Shown piece after piece: positions 55,926-64,000 of a stretch of DNA of 64,000 nucleotides. Every line of letters begins with the position of its first letter. Positions within the stretch are counted from its first letter, which is position 1. The notes beneath the pieces are model-generated. The model did no database searches. It saw nothing but the letters and a program-made list of their open reading frames with translations, and had not been told where the DNA came from. The stretch is from Dermabacter sp. p3-SID358. Its GTDB lineage: Bacteria; Actinomycetota; Actinomycetes; Actinomycetales; Dermabacteraceae. The stretch lies in NCBI RefSeq assembly GCF_025147465.1, contig NZ_JALXOZ010000002.1:100166-164165 (forward strand), in the 5' to 3' direction. The translations under genes and the position numbers were made by a program.

Positions 55926-56471
55926 TCACTCCCGGCTGTGGGACTCCCCCGTTTCTGAGCGCGAATCTTCGCTTTCTTCGAGCTCGTCCTCGTCGAAATG
56001 TTCCTTGAGGTCGGCGAGCTCAAGCCCCATCGTGTGCGTGAGGACGTTCGTGGGCAGGGCCTCTTCGCTCTCGGTATCGGGGTGCGCCCCCGCCTCCGGA
56101 TCGATGAAGCCATCATCGTCGTCATCGCCTTCGCCTCCAATGGACAGGCGCGGCGTGAGTTCATCGAACGCGTAATCACTTCCGAGCAGGAAGCCACGGC
56201 GGAACGCCGCACGGCCAAGCATCGCGCTCGAGGCCGTCATCGTGAGGAATTGCGCGAAGAGCACAAGTGCAAGCATGCCCGCGAGCGCCCACGACCTCGA
56301 GGCAATCCCAGCGCCAGCGAGCACGAGGACGAGCCCGAGCGTTTGCGGCTTCGATGCAGCGTGCATGCGCGAGAGAACGTCATTGAAGCGGATGAGACCC
56401 ACGACGGCAATCGCCGCGATGATCACGCCGAGGATTATGAGGGTCGAGCCGATGATCTCCGGAATGTTCAC
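55926..56471 (-). CDS. mrpG: Na+/H+ antiporter subunit MrpG with acidic tail
   Basis: 181 residues; GTG start overlapping the mrpF stop (GTGA). The first ~100 residues are MrpG/MnhG: GSTLIILGVIIAAIAVVGLI, NDVLSRMHAASKPQTLG (signature), then two further membrane segments. The rest (~80 residues) is a strongly acidic cytoplasmic tail (GGEGDDDDDGFIDPEAGAHP... DLKEHFDEDELEESEDS), longer than in typical MrpG. Last gene of the mrp operon. Confidence 0.94.
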   Translation of the reverse strand: MNIPEIIGSTLIILGVIIAAIAVVGLIRFNDVLSRMHAASKPQTLGLVLVLAGAGIASRSWALAGMLALVLFAQFLTMTASSAMLGRAAFRRGFLLGSDYAFDELTPRLSIGGEGDDDDDGFIDPEAGAHPDTESEEALPTNVLTHTMGLELADLKEHFDEDELEESEDSRSETGESHSRE

Positions 56472-56755
56472 TCCTCACCGCCTTTCCGTTCGGGCACGTC
56501 GGCACGGGCAACGAACCTTGCGAGCGCGAGCGTGCCGATGAAGGCGGTCGCGGTGAGGGCAAGCGCCGGGATGATCGCGAAGCTCGTGCCAGTCCATGCC
56601 GCATAAAGGGCGAGCCCCATGACGGCTTGAACGACGAGCATGTCAAGCGCAACGGCACGGTCGATGATCGTGGGGCCCACGATCATGCGGTACACGATCG
56701 GAAGAGAAATGAGGCCCAGCGCGATCGCCGCGCCAAGAAGAATCGCGTCAAACAT
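56468..56755 (-). CDS. mrpF: Na+/H+ antiporter subunit MrpF
   Basis: 95 residues with three membrane segments; the signature RMIVGPTIIDRAVALDM is conserved. It shares a base with the mrpE stop (TGATG) and its own TGA overlaps the mrpG start. Confidence 0.96.
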   Translation of the reverse strand: MFDAILLGAAIALGLISLPIVYRMIVGPTIIDRAVALDMLVVQAVMGLALYAAWTGTSFAIIPALALTATAFIGTLALARFVARADVPERKGGEE

Positions 56756-57318
56756 CAGCCACGCCCCCTTTTTGCGCTGTACCCGGCGCTTTCAAGGATG
56801 TCGCGTGAGGCAAATGCCCGCAAAAGCCGCTTTTCCTGCCGCAGAATGCTCGCGCGCTGCGCCTCGATTTGCTTTTTTGTGGTCACGCCAATCGCGTGAA
56901 AGAAGAGGGTTCCGGTGGCGCGCTGCGCCTCAACCACGACAGAGCCGGGGATAAGGGTCGCGAGGATACCCGTGAAGGAGAGGAACAGGTCGCTTCGCGA
57001 ACGTAATTGGACGGCAATCACGCTCGAACCGGGACTCCCAGAGGGACGCAGGGCGTAGCGGGCAACTTGGATGCTTCCCGCGACGAGGTCCTTCGCGAAG
57101 ACGACGAGAAACACGAGGGCACTCACGGGGCGAAGCGTGACCTCACGGCTGAGCGGGGGCGCGGGGAACATGACGTAGACCGCGGCACCGAGAAGGAGCC
57201 CGCCGAGGATGCTCAGCACGCTGAATTCGCCCCAGAGGAGGCACCACGCGAGAGCACCCCCAATGATGCCGAGGATGTGGGAGGGGAGGTCGCGTAAGCG
57301 ATGTGCGAAACGTGTCAT
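56755..57318 (-). CDS. mrpE: Na+/H+ antiporter subunit MrpE
   Basis: 187 residues with two or three N-terminal membrane segments (LGIIGGALAWCLLWGEFSV) and the MrpE cytoplasmic part (DLFLSFTGILATLIPGSVVVE, FHAIGVTTKK). Overlaps mrpD by 4 nt. Part of the seven-subunit hetero-oligomeric antiporter that exports Na+ against H+. Confidence 0.95.
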   Translation of the reverse strand: MTRFAHRLRDLPSHILGIIGGALAWCLLWGEFSVLSILGGLLLGAAVYVMFPAPPLSREVTLRPVSALVFLVVFAKDLVAGSIQVARYALRPSGSPGSSVIAVQLRSRSDLFLSFTGILATLIPGSVVVEAQRATGTLFFHAIGVTTKKQIEAQRASILRQEKRLLRAFASRDILESAGYSAKRGRG

Positions 57319-58880
57319 TCGGGCGTCACCTGCCCTCCGCCACCGTGATCGATGTTGAACACAAGGCGATCTGCGGCGTCATCGCCGAGCACGGCATTCA
57401 CGTAGGGTGCGCGCTCGAGAAGTGAGGAGGCCGCCCCTTCGCTATAGCCGATGAGCGGGCCCGCGAAGACCGTAAGAGCGAGCGAGAACGCCACAAGAAT
57501 CGCGGTCGATCCGCTCATGAGCAGCGGAGTCGCCGGTTTATTCTTCGCGATCTGTTCGGGCGTCTCCTGCCAGAACGCGCGGTTCCACACCTTCGCAATC
57601 GCGTGCATCGTGAGAAGCGACGTGAGAACGCTCAACGCCACGAGGATCCAGGCGAGCACGCCACCGCTGTGGATACCGCCAATCACAAGCCCCACCTTGC
57701 CGATGAAGCCGCTCATGGGCGGCACGCCGGCGAGGTTCATTGCGGGAATGAAGAAGAGGATCGCGAGCCACGGCGCAGCTTTCGCGAGTCCGCCGAGCTT
57801 CGCGAGGTTCGTGGTGCCACCGACGTGCTCGATGAGGCCGGCCGTGAGGAAGAGCGTGGTCTGCACCGTAATGTGGTGGGCCACGTAGAACACGGTCGCC
57901 GTCATCGAAATCTGCGAGGAAATGCCAATACCGAACATCATGTAGCCCATGTGGCTCACGAGCGTAAAGGACAGCACGCGCTTGAGGTCCGTCTGCGCGA
58001 TCGCCCCGAGAATACCGATCACGAGGCTGAATCCGGCTGCGACAAGCAGCACGATCGAGATCTCGGATTCCGGGAACAAGAGAGTCTCGAGACGAATGAT
58101 CGCGTAAATCCCGACCTTCGTGAGAAGTCCCGCGAACACCGCGGTCACGGGCGCGGGCGCGGTGGGATAGGAGTCGGGCAGCCACGCGGAAAGCGGGAAG
58201 ATGGCCGCCTTCAGGCCGAACGCGATGAGCAGCACGAACTCGATCAGAAGGCGCACGTGGTGGTCAACGTGGTCCATGCGCACGGCAATCTCGGCAAGGT
58301 TCACGGTTCCGACGGCTGCGTAGCAACTCGCGATTCCCACAAGGAACAGCATTGAGCTCACCATCGACACGATCACGTAGGTCGTCGCGGCACGAACCCT
58401 GCTTGCGGACCCGCCGAGCGTGAGCAGCACGAACGAGGCGGCGAGGAGAATCTCGAAGCCCACGTACATGTTGAACAAATCCCCAGCGAGGAACGCGTTC
58501 GAGACGCCCGCAACGAGCAGGAGGTACGAGGGGTGGAAGATCGCAATCGGCGTGGATTCGATGTGTTCGGAGATCGTCTGCGCACTTGCGTACACGAGCA
58601 CGGCGAGCGTCACGAACGAGGACACGAAAAGCATGAGGCCCGTGAGCCGGTCGGCGACGAGCACGATGCCGAGGGTGGGCGTCCATTTGCCAATCTGGAG
58701 CACGAGGATGTTGTTCTCGTTGATCCAGTACATGAGCAGCGCCGCAATCACGAGATTCACGCTGAGCGTGCCGATCGACACGGCGAGCTGGAGGTGGGTG
58801 CGGTGACGCGTGAGGAGCGCAAAGGCAGCCCCGAGAAGTGGAAGCATCACGGGGGCGGCGAGGAGGATCTCGGGGCTCAC
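57315..58880 (-). CDS. mrpD: Na+/H+ antiporter subunit MrpD
   Basis: 521 residues, about 14 membrane segments, homologous to NuoN/NuoM of complex I. Visible family features: GVSNAFLAGDLFNMYVGFEILL (conserved Glu), AFGLKAAIFPLSAWLPDSYP (Lys and Pro of the proton channel), and HMGYMMFGIG. GTG start overlaps the mrpC stop (GTGA). Confidence 0.96.
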   Translation of the reverse strand: MSPEILLAAPVMLPLLGAAFALLTRHRTHLQLAVSIGTLSVNLVIAALLMYWINENNILVLQIGKWTPTLGIVLVADRLTGLMLFVSSFVTLAVLVYASAQTISEHIESTPIAIFHPSYLLLVAGVSNAFLAGDLFNMYVGFEILLAASFVLLTLGGSASRVRAATTYVIVSMVSSMLFLVGIASCYAAVGTVNLAEIAVRMDHVDHHVRLLIEFVLLIAFGLKAAIFPLSAWLPDSYPTAPAPVTAVFAGLLTKVGIYAIIRLETLLFPESEISIVLLVAAGFSLVIGILGAIAQTDLKRVLSFTLVSHMGYMMFGIGISSQISMTATVFYVAHHITVQTTLFLTAGLIEHVGGTTNLAKLGGLAKAAPWLAILFFIPAMNLAGVPPMSGFIGKVGLVIGGIHSGGVLAWILVALSVLTSLLTMHAIAKVWNRAFWQETPEQIAKNKPATPLLMSGSTAILVAFSLALTVFAGPLIGYSEGAASSLLERAPYVNAVLGDDAADRLVFNIDHGGGGQVTPE

Positions 58881-59458
58881 GGGGTCTCCTCCTCGTCAGG
58901 GTCGCTTTCGGTCAGGCTCTGCTCAACGTCCTCGTCGGAGGTGAAGTCGTCGGAAATGTCGTCGCTCTGGTCGTCGTTCGCATTCGCGCGGGCCTTCTCG
59001 GCTTCTTCTTCCATGCGCGCCTGTTCGCGCTCCTTGCGCTGCTCGTCGGCCTCGAAGCCCACCTTTTCGATGACTTCGTTGCGGTGCCGCTCCACGAGCC
59101 GGCGCGAGCGATCGGCGACGCGAAGGTCCTCGACGTCGTCGGGGACCTCGTCGTGGCCAAACAGCTGCCACGAGCGATAGGAGAGCGCCATTCCGAAGCC
59201 CGTGAGGGCGAGCGAGATGACGATCGCGGTGAGCACCATTGCCATGGGAAGGGGGTCGCTCATGTTGTCGACCGCGCCTTCACCTTCGAACGGTGGCGTT
59301 CCGGGAGTGCCGATCGCGAGGAGGAACAGCAGGTTGATGCCGTTACCCGCGAGGACCGCGCCCATGATGATGCGCGAGAGCGTGCGCTCGAGAAGCATGT
59401 AGATGCCGCTCGCGATGAGCACCGCGGCGAGGAGCAGAATGAGGAGGCTAACGTGCAT
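58877..59458 (-). CDS. mrpC: Na+/H+ antiporter subunit MrpC, extended
   Basis: 193 residues; the first ~110 are NuoK-like MrpC (three membrane segments, LSRIIMGAVLAGNGINLLFLL, DPLPMAMVLTAIVISLALTG). The remaining ~85 are a charged, coiled-coil-prone tail (EDLRVADRSRRLVERHR ... QARMEEEAEKARANAND ... DEEETP) absent from most MrpC. ATG at 59458 with AGGAGG about 9 nt upstream, overlapping mrpA by 11 nt. Confidence 0.94.
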   Translation of the reverse strand: MHVSLLILLLAAVLIASGIYMLLERTLSRIIMGAVLAGNGINLLFLLAIGTPGTPPFEGEGAVDNMSDPLPMAMVLTAIVISLALTGFGMALSYRSWQLFGHDEVPDDVEDLRVADRSRRLVERHRNEVIEKVGFEADEQRKEREQARMEEEAEKARANANDDQSDDISDDFTSDEDVEQSLTESDPDEEETP

Positions 59459-62366
59459 CGAGCTCAGCCTCCTGGTGCCTGTCGATCTGCTCGCCGAGCG
59501 TGCGCAGAACGTCGAGGGCGAGACCCACGACGATGAGGTACACGCCGATGTCGAACACGAGTGCGCTCGCGAGTTCGATTTCGCCGAGAACGGGCAGGTG
59601 CCCGATCCACACGTAGCTTTGGAACACGGTTCCGCCGAGGAGGAGCGGCGTGAGACCCGTGAAGAGCGCGAGCACCATTCCTACGCCGAGGAGCGCCCCG
59701 GCCTGCACGGGAGCGGCCTCGTTGAGCTCGTATCGACCACCCGCCAGGTAGCGCAGGGTGATCGCGAGACCCGCGACGAGGCCACCGGCGAAACCACCAC
59801 CGGGAAGGTTGTGGCCCGCGAACAGCAGGTAGATGCTGAGCACCATGAGCATGGGGAACGTGAGGCGCGTGATCACTTCGAGGACGACCATGCGCCGCTC
59901 GGGCGCGAGGGTGCGACTCGCGAGCAGCCACGTAGCGCCGCGATTGCCCTCGAGGTCCTCGGCTTCATCGTGGAACCGCAGGGTGTTCTCGGGGATGGAA
60001 GCGTCGGAGGTCCTTCGCCAAATCGAAAGGTCTTCTTCGAGATCTCCCACGCGCACAATCTGTTGCTCGCGCTTTTGCACGAAGATGAGGGAGGCAATGC
60101 CGGAGGCGACGACGAGGACCACGGCGATCTCGCCCATCGTGTCCCACACGCGCGCATCCACGAGCGCGACGTTGACGGCGTTGTGGCCCTTGCCAATCTC
60201 GTAGCCCGCCACGATGAGTTCGGGGCCGATTGGCGCGGTGATGCGCGCGCCCGCGGCGTACGCAAAAACGGTCACGATCACGACGGCCGCGAGAATCGCG
60301 ATCGACCAGCGCGTGACCTGATCGAAACGCCGCGGTCGGATCGAGAAGTGCGCGGGGAGGCGCCGAAGCACCAGCACGAGAACGACGGTCATCATCGACT
60401 CGACGAAAAGCTGCGTCGCGGCGACATCGGGCGCGCCGTACGTCATGAACAGGAGTGCGACGCCGAAGCCCGTGCCGGAGATCAACAGTGCCGCCCTGAG
60501 CCTGCGGCGTGCGCGCGCGGCACCGAGCGCGGCGAGAGCTGCAAAGCCCACCACGGCGATTTCGGCCGGGTGTGCGAACAGCACGAGATTATCGGGGGCC
60601 TTCCCGGTGAAGGCGATGCCGCCCGCGAGCATCACGACGAACACAAGGAAGATCGTGCCGAGGTGAACGGGGAGCGAGCCTCGCTGGAAGAGGGCGGTCG
60701 TGCGCACGGCGAGCGAATCGGCCTCGCGCATCGAGGCGCGGAAAAGCCTTTCGGCATCGCACCAGCGCCCGAGGGCAGTGCGCTGCGGGCTCACCGCTTT
60801 CTGGAAGCGTTCAAACGGCGCGTGCACGAAGGCAAGCAACGCTCCAAAGAGGAGCGCCGCGAGCGAGCACAGGAGCGGAAGCGATACGTGATCGGGGATG
60901 ACGGCGAGGTGGCCGAGCTCTCCCACCGTGGCGCTCGACCCTCCCGCAATGAGGGTCGCGAGCACTTCAAGCTGGGGCGCGAGAACGACCGCGGCGAGGC
61001 TCGCGGCCGCCACAATTGCGGGAATGAGCTGGAAGCGCAGCGTGGGCTGCTTGTGTTTGACGCCCTTCGCGCCGGGGAACACGTGGAAGAAGAAACGGCA
61101 CGAGTAGGCGACGGTGAGCACGGATCCCGCGACGGTTGCCGCGAGGATCCCAAGACCCCACGGCTCCCCCTCGGCGAAGGTGTAGAACACGGCTTCCTTG
61201 GCGACGAACCCGAAGAGTGGCGGAAAGGCCGCCATGGATGCGGCACTCACGAGGGCGACGACGCCAACGATCGGAAGGTCCTTGAACACGCCGTGAAGTT
61301 CACGCAGGTCACGCGTGCCGTAGCACTTATCGATGATGCCCACGCTCATGAAGAGCGGCGCCTTGAAGAGTGCATGGGCAAGGGTGAGCATGGCGCCGGC
61401 GAAGACCGCTTCGGGAGTCGCGATTCCGGCAATCGCCGCCATGAAACCGAGCTGGGACACTGTTCCGTACGCAAGCAGGAGCTTGATGTCGGTTTGCCTG
61501 AGTGCGCGCCACCCGCCAAGGAGCATGGTCACGGCTCCCACGGCGGAAACGACAATCGTGAGAGGTCCGACGGTTGCCAGGAGCGGGGCGAACCTCAAAA
61601 GCACGTAGATGCCGCCCTTCACCATGGCCGCGGCGTGCAAGTACGCCGAAACCGGAGTGGGCGCGGCCATTGCACCGGGCAGCCAAAAATGCCCCGGCGC
61701 GAGCGCTGACTTTGTCGCGGCACCGATAAGCACGAGAACGAGCGCGACAACGAGGTATGGCGAAACCGCGGCAAAGGCGGGCGAAGCGAGGATCTCGGAG
61801 ATCCGCATGCTTCCCGCTTCAACTCCAAGCATGATGAGCCCGACCATGAGAGCGAGGCCACCCGCGGTCGTCGAGATGAGCGCGTTAATCGCGGCGCGGC
61901 GTGAGGCCTGCTTCGTGACGTAATGGCCGATAAGCAGGTAGGAGAACACGGTCGTAAGCTCCCAGAACACGAACAGCATCATCGCGTCGTCGGCAAGCAC
62001 AAGGCCGAGCATGGCCCCTGCGAACGCCGTGAACACACCCGCGAAGCGCGCGAGTGAGGGCTCGGTTTCTTTGAAGTACCGCGAGCAGTACAGCATGATC
62101 ACGGTGCCGATGCCCGAAACGATGAGCACGAACAGCCACGACAGGGGGTCGAGCATAAAGCTCAGCGTGATACCGAATTGCGGGATCCACGGAATGGACT
62201 CTACGACGGGAGTGTCAGCCAGTGCCGCCGGCGAGTGCGAGAGAAGAGAGGCCGCGGTAAGCGCGGGAACGAGGGCAATGAGCACGAAGGCTTTCTGGCG
62301 CCACCATTTCACGAGGAAGGGCACAAGAAGTGCCATCGCAAAATGCGCAGCGATGGCAATGATCAT
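59448..62366 (-). CDS. mrpA: Na+/H+ antiporter subunit MrpA fused to MrpB
   Basis: 972 residues, the first gene of the operon. The N-terminal ~770 residues are NuoL-like MrpA (YCSRYFKETEPSLARFAGVF; FWELTTVFSYLLIGHY; ATKSALAPGHFWLPGAMAAP with the channel Lys). The C-terminal ~190 residues are MrpB (LTFPMLMVLSIYLLFAGHN, LPGGGFAGGLVAGLA). The fused A/B form is usual in actinobacteria. It translocates ions and is the largest subunit of the complex. Weak ribosome binding (GGAAA, 9 nt). Operon order A/B-C-D-E-F-G, all overlapping. Confidence 0.96.
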   Translation of the reverse strand: MIIAIAAHFAMALLVPFLVKWWRQKAFVLIALVPALTAASLLSHSPAALADTPVVESIPWIPQFGITLSFMLDPLSWLFVLIVSGIGTVIMLYCSRYFKETEPSLARFAGVFTAFAGAMLGLVLADDAMMLFVFWELTTVFSYLLIGHYVTKQASRRAAINALISTTAGGLALMVGLIMLGVEAGSMRISEILASPAFAAVSPYLVVALVLVLIGAATKSALAPGHFWLPGAMAAPTPVSAYLHAAAMVKGGIYVLLRFAPLLATVGPLTIVVSAVGAVTMLLGGWRALRQTDIKLLLAYGTVSQLGFMAAIAGIATPEAVFAGAMLTLAHALFKAPLFMSVGIIDKCYGTRDLRELHGVFKDLPIVGVVALVSAASMAAFPPLFGFVAKEAVFYTFAEGEPWGLGILAATVAGSVLTVAYSCRFFFHVFPGAKGVKHKQPTLRFQLIPAIVAAASLAAVVLAPQLEVLATLIAGGSSATVGELGHLAVIPDHVSLPLLCSLAALLFGALLAFVHAPFERFQKAVSPQRTALGRWCDAERLFRASMREADSLAVRTTALFQRGSLPVHLGTIFLVFVVMLAGGIAFTGKAPDNLVLFAHPAEIAVVGFAALAALGAARARRRLRAALLISGTGFGVALLFMTYGAPDVAATQLFVESMMTVVLVLVLRRLPAHFSIRPRRFDQVTRWSIAILAAVVIVTVFAYAAGARITAPIGPELIVAGYEIGKGHNAVNVALVDARVWDTMGEIAVVLVVASGIASLIFVQKREQQIVRVGDLEEDLSIWRRTSDASIPENTLRFHDEAEDLEGNRGATWLLASRTLAPERRMVVLEVITRLTFPMLMVLSIYLLFAGHNLPGGGFAGGLVAGLAITLRYLAGGRYELNEAAPVQAGALLGVGMVLALFTGLTPLLLGGTVFQSYVWIGHLPVLGEIELASALVFDIGVYLIVVGLALDVLRTLGEQIDRHQEAELDAR

Positions 62367-62473
62367 GCGGGAGTTTCCGTCCTCGTAGTTGCGGTGCGGG
62401 GACGCTTAACCCTATCAAAACAGCAACGAATTACCGCGCACGTCCCATTCATTGGGACGAGCCGCGCGCCGCG

Positions 62474-63244
62474 TTAGAACAGCTCGTTCGGCTCCACGAG
62501 GTAGTTCTCGTGATCAAGAATGAACCCTCCAGTTTCATCCCAGATCGCGCGCGCCACGGCGCTACAACCGAGGTATGCTTCGCGCCATTCACGCACTTGC
62601 GACGGCTCGGGCTTCTCGCTCACGAGAGTCGAGAGATCGTCCGGTCGATACACGACCGTGTAGAGGGCTGCACCTTCCTTGACCCATTCGACGTGCTCGA
62701 TCGCGGGGATGTCTTCCTCAAGCGTCGATGCTTCCACCACGAGATCGGCGTGCGCAAAAATCGGCGCCGAGAGTTCATACGGGAACCCTTGGGGCTCGCC
62801 CACAATCTCCGCTTCCTTCACGATCGTGTGGACGATTTCGAGTAGGTCCTTGGGCGCAAGCTCGTAGCCTGCAACGACCTTGAGGCCGGGCTGCATGAAC
62901 TGATGCGGGGAAAGCTCGTGGCCCGTATCGGTCACAAGCTTGCCGCCGAGGCGACGAACGGCGTTGAGCGCGAATTCGAGAATCTCGCGCTCCTCCCCTG
63001 CCGGCACGCCATTCGGAAAAGCAGAATCGAATCCGTAGCCATCGGGAATTTCAGCGGGCCCGCTCTCGCGATGCATGGGGACCTCGATGCTCGCCTCGTT
63101 TTTCGAGGGGTGCCACACGAGCGTGGTCGTGTCGCTCACGCGAATCGTTTTCTTCTTTTTGCGCGCAAGCGGGTAACGATTGAGAGCGAGCGCGAAGAGA
63201 TCATCAAGGCCGTAGCTTTGGTCGAGAACAAGGGTGTGCGTCAC
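62474..63244 (-). CDS. Conserved hypothetical protein coupled to dcd
   Basis: 256 residues from a GTG that overlaps the dcd stop (GTGA). Soluble, alpha/beta in character; segments include [47 protein letters not shown] and [17 protein letters not shown]. No family is recognised and no catalytic motif is evident. Co-translation with dcd suggests a link to nucleotide metabolism, but this is inference. Confidence 0.75.
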   Translation of the reverse strand: MTHTLVLDQSYGLDDLFALALNRYPLARKKKKTIRVSDTTTLVWHPSKNEASIEVPMHRESGPAEIPDGYGFDSAFPNGVPAGEEREILEFALNAVRRLGGKLVTDTGHELSPHQFMQPGLKVVAGYELAPKDLLEIVHTIVKEAEIVGEPQGFPYELSAPIFAHADLVVEASTLEEDIPAIEHVEWVKEGAALYTVVYRPDDLSTLVSEKPEPSQVREWREAYLGCSAVARAIWDETGGFILDHENYLVEPNELF

Positions 63245-63843
63245 TGGGCATCCTCCATTGGTGTCGCGGGGATTTGCGTGCGATGAAAGTTCATGTACGA
63301 GCGAGATGCCGTCGGACCCCTTTGGCCCCGGTACCTATTAAGGTTCCCTTCCGCACCATACGGTTTTTCCGCCGAGCTGCTGAGCCGGAAGAAGCACAGC
63401 TGGCCGATCTTCATACCTGGCCACAGCGCCACGGGGAGGGTTGCCATATTCGAAAGTTCGAGAGTGATGTGCCCTTCGAAACCCGGGTCGATGAAGCCCG
63501 CCGTCGAGTGCGTGAGAAGCCCGAGGCGGCCGAGGCTCGACTTGCCCTCAAGGCGCGCGGCGATGTCATCCGGGAGGCTCACGGTCTCATAGGTCGAAGC
63601 GAGCACGAATTCGCCAGGGTGCAGCACGTAGGGCTGGTCCGGATCGACCTCGACGAGGCGCGTCAGCTCGGCCTGTTCCTTCGCGGGGTCGATCATCGCG
63701 TACTTGTGATTGTCGAAAAGCCGAAAGAAGCGGTCGATGCGCACATCCACCGAAGCGGGCTGAATAAATTCGTCGCCGAAGGGGGCGATGCCGATGCGGC
63801 CCGCCTCGATTTCCGCGCGAATATCACGATCACTGAGAAGCAC
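63241..63843 (-). CDS. dcd: dCTP deaminase
   Basis: 200 residues. Converts dCTP to dUTP (or directly to dUMP in bifunctional forms) for dTTP synthesis. Signature regions: [11 protein letters not shown] at the start, the [19 protein letters not shown] loop, [31 protein letters not shown] (substrate pocket with the Glu), and [16 protein letters not shown] at 63843. Coupled to the hypothetical gene downstream by a GTGA overlap. Confidence 0.97.
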   Translation of the reverse strand: MLLSDRDIRAEIEAGRIGIAPFGDEFIQPASVDVRIDRFFRLFDNHKYAMIDPAKEQAELTRLVEVDPDQPYVLHPGEFVLASTYETVSLPDDIAARLEGKSSLGRLGLLTHSTAGFIDPGFEGHITLELSNMATLPVALWPGMKIGQLCFFRLSSSAEKPYGAEGNLNRYRGQRGPTASRSYMNFHRTQIPATPMEDAQ

Positions 63844-63925
63844 GCATCTATCTTAACGTGAGGTCTTCTCCCCCACATGAGTTTGGAGGTGCACTAACAG
63901 ACGGCTACACTGGTGAGGCACATTC

Positions 63926-63999
63926 GCGGATGTAGTTCAATGGTAGAACTTCAGCTTCCCAAGCTGACAGCGCGGGTTCGATTCCCGTCATCCGCTCCA
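63926..63999 (+). tRNA. tRNA-Gly (anticodon CCC)
   Basis: 71-nt cloverleaf plus encoded CCA (63997-63999): acceptor GCGGATG/CATCCGC, D-arm with GTTCAATGGTAGAAC, anticodon arm TCAGC-TTCCCAA-GCTGA (CCC) and T-arm GCGGGTTCGATTCCCGT. CCA is encoded, unlike the other four tRNAs here. A TACACT -10-like box lies upstream at about 63905. Confidence 0.95.
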
Positions 64000-64000
64000 A

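Noticed and set aside
59403..61709. A 768-codon plus-strand open frame opposite mrpA
   Set aside because: It is antisense to a clearly conserved antiporter gene and its product is a low-complexity charged sequence. Long antisense frames are a by-product of high-GC codon bias. The same applies to frames at 18015-20006 (+), 21221-23467 (-) and 54142-55854 (-).

Overview
The window is high-GC DNA with actinobacterial signatures: abundant GTG starts, strong AGGAG-type ribosome binding sites, stop/start overlaps such as GTGA and ATGA, a class Ib ribonucleotide reductase (nrdH-nrdI-nrdE plus nrdF) and a fused Mrp antiporter subunit A/B. The gene mix (several LacI-controlled sugar ABC loci, a catalase, BioY, HrpB, formate-THF ligase, a secreted TAP-like peptidase, an HNH protein with a C-terminal excalibur domain) suggests a Micrococcales-type actinobacterium, possibly close to Dermabacteraceae. 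That placement is inference only.

Layout. 1-4340: a minus-strand LacI-SBP-permease-permease sugar operon that continues past the left edge. 4477-5708: two tandem PH-like membrane protein paralogues. 5742-10948: an accessory defence and remnant zone with an AbiF-type HEPN protein preceded by a structured leader, a DUF4411 PIN protein paired with an XRE-ImmA protein, a decayed IS481-type transposase and a decayed NAD-dependent epimerase. 10949-23440: a glycoside locus with GH31, GH3, a two-permease/SBP transporter, a divergent LacI regulator and a GH2 enzyme. A MazF/RHH toxin-antitoxin cassette sits inside it between two ~91-bp direct repeats. 23837-25384: a GlsB-type membrane protein and nrdF. 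25608-26103: two DUF6199-like membrane genes, the first frameshifted. 26332-33666: a plus-strand CelR-type LacI, SBP, two permeases and a 1062-residue LacZ-type GH2. 34306-37138: nrdHIE. 37531-48634: mixed genes (Gfo/Idh oxidoreductase, PlsC, Usp, zincin, catalase, tRNA-Glu, TAP-like peptidase, tRNA-Thr, HNH/excalibur protein, winged-helix protein, BioY). 48643-53700: hrpB, a 1.9-kb single-gene cassette bounded by 52-bp perfect direct repeats, tRNA-Asp and tRNA-Phe. 54160-55836: fhs. 55926-62366: mrp antiporter operon. 62474-63999: a hypothetical gene coupled to dcd, then tRNA-Gly.

How the parts work together. Three LacI-controlled systems import oligosaccharides through SBP-dependent ABC transporters. 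No ATPase gene is present, so a shared MsiK-like ATPase elsewhere is expected. Imported sugars would be hydrolysed inside the cell by the GH31, GH3 and GH2 enzymes. The class Ib reductase genes are split: nrdF is separated from nrdHIE by the oppositely oriented lacZ locus. The nrdH upstream region carries a NrdR-box pair and, beyond it, a cluster of DnaA-box-like sites.

The most unusual signals are the AbiF gene with its structured leader, the repeat-bounded cassettes, a family of 55-65-bp intergenic palindromes with GAAAA/TTTTC arms that occur in pairs, and the combined NrdR/DnaA regulatory region.
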